IMG/VR virus record: IMGVR_UViG_3300007540_000068
Coordinates: 1-29,688 of that record
Reading direction: 5' to 3' (one strand)
DNA: 29,688 nt
Source: a virus
In this document: positions 28,001-29,688 of the stretch, piece after piece
How positions within the stretch are numbered: position 1 is the stretch's first letter
How the letters are laid out: the number at the start of each line of letters is the position of its first letter
The notes under the pieces: model-generated
Told to the model about the DNA's origin: nothing
Databases searched by the model: none
What the model saw: only the letters and a program-made list of their open reading frames with translations
Program-made: the position numbers and the translations under genes

Positions 28001-29688
28001 ATGTTCCTGAAGAACCTGATGAACCACTTGTTCCTGATTCTCCTGAACTACCTGAACTACCTGAGGTGCCTGATGAACCAGAGGTTCCACTAGAACCACT
28101 AGTACCATTTACACCACTTATACCTGATGTACCACTGCTTCCTGATGAGCCAGAAGTACCTGATGAACCACTTGATCCGCTTGTTCCGCTTGATCCTGAA
28201 GTTCCGCTTGAGCCACTTGTACCTGAAGAGCCAGAGGTTCCACTAGAACCACTTGATCCAGAAGTTCCAGAAGAACCTGATGAACCTGAAGTACCAGATG
28301 AACCGCTTGTTCCACTTGAACCTGAAGTTCCGCTTGAGCCTGAGCTACCACTAGTTCCTGATGATCCTGATGAACCACTTGTTCCGCTTGAGCCACTTGA
28401 TCCAGATGTTCCTGAAGAGCCACTTGTACCTGATGATCCAGATGTTCCACTGCTTCCTGATGAGCCTGATGTTCCTGAAGAACCTGAACTACCTGAAGTT
28501 CCTGATGAACCACTAGTCCCTGATTCTCCTGAACTTCCACTGGAGCCTGAAGTACCAGATGAACCACTTGTTCCATTAACACCACTTATACCTGAGCTTC
28601 CGCTTGTTCCTGATGAACCAGATGAACCACTTGTTCCTGATGAACCGCTTGAACCTGAAGTTCCGCTTGAGCCACTTGTACCTGATGAGCCTGAACTACC
28701 TGAGGTGCCTGAAGAACCACTTGAGCCTGATGTACCTGATGAACCTGAAGTACCGGATGAACCGCTTGTTCCGCTTGAACCAGATGAGCCACTTGTTCCT
28801 GATGAACCTGAGCTACCAGATGTTCCTGATGAACCGCTTGTTCCGCTTGAACCTGAAGTTCCAGAAGAGCCACTTGTTCCACTTGAACCTGAGCTACCTG
28901 AAGTGCCTGATGAACCGCTTGAGCCAGATGTTCCTGAAGAACCACTTGTACCTGATGAACCTGAGCTACCAGATGTTCCTGAAGAACCACTTGAACCGCT
29001 AGTTCCTGATGAACCGCTTGTTCCGCTTGAGCCAGATGTACCATTTACACCTGATATACCTGAAGTACCAGAGCTGCCTGAAGAGCCGCTTGTACCTGAT
29101 GAGCCTGATGAGCCTGAAGTTCCTGAGCTTCCACTGGAACCTGAAGTGCCAGATGAGCCGCTTGAGCCTGATGTACCGCTTGAACCAGATGTTCCTGAAG
29201 AGCCGCTTGAGCCAGATGTTCCTGATGAACCACTTGAGCCAGATGTTCCACTTGATCCTGAAGAACCAGAAGTACCTGATTCTCCTGAACTTCCGCTTGA
29301 ACCACTAGTTCCTGATGAACCAGAACTACCTGAGGTACCAGATGAACCTGAAGTACCATTAACACCTGATATGCCTGAGGTACCTGAACTGCCGCTTGAG
29401 CCTGATGTACCACTTGAGCCTGAAGAACCAGAAGTGCCTGATTCTCCTGATGAACCACTTGAGCCAGAGGTTCCTGATGAACCACTTGAGCCTGATGTAC
29501 CACTAGAACCTGATGTTCCATTTACACCACTTATACCTGAAGTACCTGAGCTGCCTGAAGAGCCACTTGTACCTGATGAGCCTGAAGTTCCTGATGAACC
29601 TGATGTACCACTAGATCCGCTTGAACCTGATGTACCGCTTGAACCAGATGTTCCTGAAGAGCCGCTTGAGCCAGATGTTCCTGATGAA
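19014..29688 (-). CDS. Giant collagen-like tail fibre with S74 chaperone tip (5' end cut by window edge)
   Basis: The frame is open from the right edge to TAA at 19014-19016, giving at least 3,557 residues with the N-terminus outside the window. A GTG at 25925 lies inside a GISGVNG segment and is not a real start, because the same Gly-X-Y frame continues upstream without a stop. Residues from the edge to 19944 are about 1,082 Gly-X-Y triplets, nearly all GTS or GSS. GIS-GVN marks intervals; a few GES, GNS and GFS occur, and GAT, GAA, GSP, GTP and GAS appear towards the C-terminus. The last 309 residues are a beta-rich tip with two copies of a TTSAT...F..D segment, VGIGTAAPSYPLHV, and a peptidase-S74 domain (SSDIRKKTEI..., MGVIAQEIEKVAPEAV) ending in a Glu/Lys coiled coil. 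It is probably a trimeric receptor-binding fibre. Confidence 0.88.
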   Translation of the reverse strand, partial: SSGTSGSSGSSGTSGSSGTSGSSGSSGTSGSSGTSGSSGTSGSSGSSGTSGISGVNGTSGSSGTSGSSGSSGTSGSSGSSGESGTSGSSGSSGTSGSSGSSGTSGISGVNGTSGSSGTSGSSGSSGTSGSSGSSGESGTSGSSGSSGTSGSSGSSGTSGSSGSSGTSGSSGTSGSSGSSGTSGSSGSSGTSGSSGSSGTSGSSGSSGTSGISGVNGTSGSSGTSGSSGTSGSSGSSGTSGSSGSSGTSGSSGTSGSSGSSGTSGSSGSSGTSGSSGTSGSSGTSGSSGTSGSSGSSGTSGSSGSSGTSGSSGTSGSSGTSGSSGSSGTSGSSGSSGTSGSSGTSGSSGSSGTSGSSGSSGTSGSSGISGVNGTSGSSGTSGSSGSSGESGTSGSSGTSGSSGSSGTSGSSGSSGTSGSSGTSGSSGTSGSSGSSGTSGSSGSSGTSGSSGSSGTSGSSGTSGSSGTSGSSGSSGTSGSSGSSGTSGSSGTSGSSGTSGSSGTSGSSGSSGTSGSSGSSGTSGISGVNGTSGSSGTSGSSGTSGSSGSSGESGTSGSSGSSGTSGSSGSSGTSGSSGSSGTSGSSGTSGSSGTSGSSGTSGSSGSSGTSGSSGSSGTSGSSGTSGSSGTSGSSGSSGTSGSSGSSGTSGSSGTSGSSGTSGSSGSSGTSGSSGSSGTSGISGVNGTSGSSGTSGSSGTSGSSGSSGTSGSSGSSGTSGSSGTSGSSGTSGSSGSSGTSGSSGSSGTSGSSGTSGSSGTSGSSGTSGSSGSSGTSGSSGSSGTSGSSGTSGSSGTSGSSGSSGTSGSSGSSGTSGSSGTSGSSGTSGSSGSSGTSGISGVNGTSGSSGTSGSSGTSGSSGTSGSSGSSGTSGSSGSSGTSGSSGTSGSSGTSGSSGSSGTSGSSGSSGTSGSSGTSGSSGTSGSSGSSGTSGSSGSSGTSGSSGTSGSSGTSGSSGTSGSSGSSGTSGSSGSSGTSGSSGTSGSSGTSGSSGSSGTSGSSGSSGTSGSSGSSGTSGSSGTSGSSGTSGSSGSSGTSGSSGSSGTSGISGVNGTSGSSGTSGSSGTSGSSGTSGSSGSSGTSGSSGSSGTSGSSGTSGSSGTSGSSGTSGSSGSSGTSGSSGSSGTSGSSGTSGSSGTSGSSGSSGTSGSSGSSGTSGSSGTSGSSGTSGSSGSSGTSGSSGSSGTSGSSGTSGSSGTSGSSGSSGTSGSSGSSGTSGSSGTSGSSGTSGSSGTSGSSGSSGTSGSSGSSGTSGISGVNGTSGSSGTSGSSGTSGSSGSSGTSGSSGSSGTSGSSGTSGSSGTSGSSGSSGTSGSSGSSGTSGSSGTSGSSGTSGSSGTSGSSGSSGTSGSSGSSGTSGSSGTSGSSGTSGSSGSSGTSGSSGSSGTSGSSGTSGSSGTSGSSGSSGTSGSSGSSGTSGSSGTSGSSGTSGSSGTSGSSGSSGTSGSSGSSGTSGSSGSSGTSGISGVNGTSGSSGTSGSSGTSGSSGTSGSSGSSGTSGSSGSSGTSGSSGTSGSSGTSGSSGTSGSSGSSGTSGSSGSSGTSGSSGTSGSSGTSGSSGSSGTSGSSGSSGTSGSSGTSGSSGSSGTSGSSGSSGTSGSSGSSGTSGSSGTSGSSGTSGSSGSSGTSGSSGSSGTSGSSGTSGSSGTSGSSGTSGSSGSSGTSGSSGSSGTSGISGVNGTSGSSGTSGSSGTSGSSGSSGTSGSSGSSGTSGSSGTSGSSGTSGSSGSSGTSGSSGSSGTSGSSGTSGSSGTSGSSGTSGSSGSSGTSGSSGSSGTSGSSGTSGSSGTSGSSGSSGTSGSSGSSGTSGSSGTSGSSGSSGTSGSSGSSGTSGSSGTSGSSGSSGTSGSSGSSGTSGSSGTSGSSGTSGSSGSSGTSGSSGSSGTSGISGVNGTSGSSGTSGSSGTSGSSGTSGSSGSSGTSGSSGSSGTSGSSGTSGSSGTSGSSGTSGSSGSSGTSGSSGSSGTSGSSGTSGSSGTSGSSGSSGTSGSSGSSGTSGSSGTSGSSGSSGTSGSSGSSGTSGSSGSSGTSGSSGTSGSSGTSGSSGSSGTSGSSGSSGTSGSSGTSGSSGTSGSSGTSGSSGSSGTSGSSGSSGTSGISGVNGTSGSSGTSGSSGTSGSSGSSGTSGSSGSSGTSGSSGTSGSSGTSGSSGSSGTSGSSGSSGTSGSSGTSGSSGTSGSSGSSGTSGSSGSSGTSGSSGTSGSSGTSGSSGTSGSSGSSGTSGSSGSSGTSGSSGTSGSSGTSGSSGSSGTSGSSGSSGTSGSSGSSGTSGSSGTSGSSGTSGSSGTSGSSGSSGTSGSSGSSGTSGISGVNGTSGSSGTSGSSGTSGSSGTSGSSGFSGTSGSSGSSGTSGSSGTSGSSGTSGSSGSSGTSGSSGSSGTSGSSGTSGSSGTSGSSGTSGSSGSSGTSGSSGSSGTSGSSGTSGSSGTSGSSGSSGTSGSSGSSGTSGSSGTSGSSGTSGSSGTSGSSGSSGTSGSSGSSGTSGSSGTSGSSGTSGSSGSSGTSGSSGSSGTSGTSGSSGTSGSSGSSGTSGSSGSSGTSGSSGTSGSSGTSGSSGSSGTSGSSGSSGTSGISGVNGTSGSSGTSGSSGTSGSSGTSGSSGSSGTSGSSGSSGTSGSSGTSGSSGTSGSSGSSGTSGSSGSSGTSGATGAAGTSGTSGSSGTSGSSGTSGSSGSSGTSGSSGSSGTSGSSGTSGSSGSSGTSGSSGSSGTSGSSGTSGSSGTSGSSGSSGTSGSSGSSGTSGNSGTSGSSGTSGSSGTSGSSGSSGTSGSSGSSGTSGSSGTSGSSGTSGSSGTSGSSGSSGTSGSSGSSGTSGATGAAGTSGTSGSSGTSGSSGTSGSSGTSGSSGSSGTSGSSGSSGTSGISGVNGTSGTSGATGAAGTSGTSGSSGTSGSSGTSGSSGSSGTSGSSGSSGTSGATGSPGTPGTSGTSGSSGTSGSSGTSGSSGSSGTSGSSGSSGTSGATGSPGTPGTSGTSGSSGTSGSSGTSGSSGSSGTSGSSGSSGTSGATGSPGASGTSGSSGTSGSSGTSGSSGSSGTSGSSGSSGTSGATGSPGASGTSGSSGTSGSSGTSGSSGTSGSSGSSGTSGSSGSSGTSGSSGASGASGTSGTSGTSGSSGTSGSSGSSGTSGSSGSSGTSGATGAAGAAGTSGTSGSSGTSGSSGTSGSSGSSGTSGSSGSSGTSGATGATGAAGTSGTSGSSGTSGSSGSSGTSGSSGSSGTSGAAGASGTSGSSGTSGSSGTSGSSGTSGAATISNNTNNYVLTATGTSTINGEANLTFDGSYLKVGSGASANATLSVKGSGTTSATKNFVVETGNGTSIMDFRDDTYAFFGCGQTGGSASGFIFPYSNTSYTQFAGYNYGAGSGAYKSILMDTDTVSRDKGVFVGYDVSTNTPPSSTEFAVRGTGTTSATYCAQFVDDSRTSILIVRNDKRVGIGTAAPSYPLHVALDVSGDSIYASGDIIASSDIRKKTEIQVIENAIEKIKEIRGVTFLKTDTDQTKRKMGVIAQEIEKVAPEAVSTDSEGYLSVAYGNLVGLLIEGIKEQQDQIDNLKQEIEKLKNK
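19017..19310 (-). other. Peptidase S74 intramolecular chaperone domain
   Basis: The last 98 residues of the fibre read SSDIRKKTEIQVIENAIEKI..., FLKTD, KRKMGVIAQEIEKVAPEAV, GYLSVAYGNLVGLLIEGIKE, then a coiled coil (QQDQIDNLKQEIEKLKNK). This is the classic layout of S74 domains that trimerise fibres and then cut themselves off at a conserved Ser-Asp. The Ser here is encoded at 19305-19307, so release would free the final 96 residues. The family's cleavage site is known; cleavage here is inferred. Confidence 0.93.
19944..29688 (-). repeat. Uninterrupted Gly-X-Y array (about 1,082 triplets)
   Basis: The array is built from units (GTS GSS)n GSS GTS GSS GSS, mainly of 10 triplets (30 residues) or 12 triplets. 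One 70-triplet module parses as 10+10+12+10+10+12+3+3. Gly stays in phase at every third residue from the edge to 19944. The DNA is far less regular than the protein because Ser, Thr and Gly codons alternate. Proline is confined to a few GSP/GTP triplets near 20520-20960. At about 0.29 nm per residue a fully extended triple helix would be around 0.9 micrometre. Confidence 0.93.
21096..29529 (-). repeat. Sixteen GISGVNG punctuation motifs in the fibre
   Basis: The first base of the Asn codon falls at 29522, 29360, 29045, 28577, 28109, 27641, 27173, 26543, 25922, 25292, 24662, 24023, 23393, 22763, 21971 and 21098. The spacings are 54, 105, 156, 156, 156, 156, 210, 207, 210, 210, 213, 210, 210, 264 and 291 residues. 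All keep the Gly-X-Y phase, so they mark modules without breaking the helix repeat. Confidence 0.9.

Noticed and set aside
19910-29521. Many long open frames inside the fibre on both strands (Gln/Val/His/Leu-rich on the minus strand; Met/Leu/Asn/Lys-rich on the plus strand).
   Set aside because: They are out-of-frame readings of the Gly-Ser-Thr codons. Those that end or restart do so mostly at GISGVNG, where the shifted frame meets TAA; composition is extreme and there is no start context.
19944-29688. CRISPR array or simple DNA satellite.
   Set aside because: The periodicity is in codons and protein; there are no conserved DNA repeats with unique spacers, and the frame is preserved throughout.
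1-29688. Possible tRNA genes, integrase or attachment sites.
   Set aside because: No cloverleaf-like sequence, recombinase or direct-repeat attachment core was visible; the gaps between genes are too short.

Overview
The window is a stretch of the structural and late region of an AT-rich tailed phage with a contractile, T4-like tail (a myovirus). Every gene I can support lies on the minus strand, so the text reads in transcription order from right to left. Sheath, tube, tape measure, a gp26-like tail-assembly chaperone and a gp53/LysM-like baseplate protein identify the virion type. Starts lack Shine-Dalgarno sequences and have A/T-rich leaders. That fits a Bacteroidota-like host, but this is inference and no host gene is present.

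Layout, in transcription order. (1) 29688-19014: a giant tail-fibre gene, cut by the right edge. At least 3,248 residues form an unbroken Gly-X-Y array, almost only GTS and GSS triplets. A 309-residue C-terminal tip follows, ending in a peptidase-S74-type self-cleaving chaperone. (2) 19011-17788: three small genes packed behind the fibre, probably fibre or virion accessory proteins. (3) 17725-10511: a very AT-rich, mostly overlapping six-gene glycan cassette. It encodes a GT-A-like glycosyltransferase, a hexapeptide acetyltransferase, a 760-aa fusion of a GT-B glycosyltransferase with a heptosyltransferase-like domain carrying a four-cysteine metal finger, an FkbM methyltransferase, a second GT-like protein, and a 612-aa nucleotidyltransferase/HAD phosphatase/kinase-like fusion. 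(4) 10487-9732: a fibre-like virion protein. (5) 9622-7312: tail sheath and tail tube, followed by a strong intrinsic terminator. (6) 7213-6196: a chaperone pair joined by an apparent programmed frameshift on a U7 run. (7) 6148-3002: the tape measure. (8) 2976-1: a small repeat protein and three baseplate/structural genes, the last cut by the left edge.

The most interesting idea is that regions 1 and 3 form one system. A phage-borne sugar-activation and O-glycosylation cassette lies just downstream of a fibre with several thousand Ser/Thr residues and almost no proline. The iron-finger-like heptosyltransferase domain resembles enzymes known to hyperglycosylate Ser in repetitive bacterial autotransporters. 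Glycosylation could stabilise, stiffen or mask the fibre. Modification of host surface glycans is the main alternative. Other notable features are the GISGVNG 'punctuation' with quantised spacing in the fibre, extensive synonymous-codon scrambling in its repeats, the +1/-2 frameshift, and a recurring ATATTTAT(A/C)A element before most structural genes. I see no tRNA, CRISPR array, insertion sequence or origin, and no gene-free stretch over about 110 bases.
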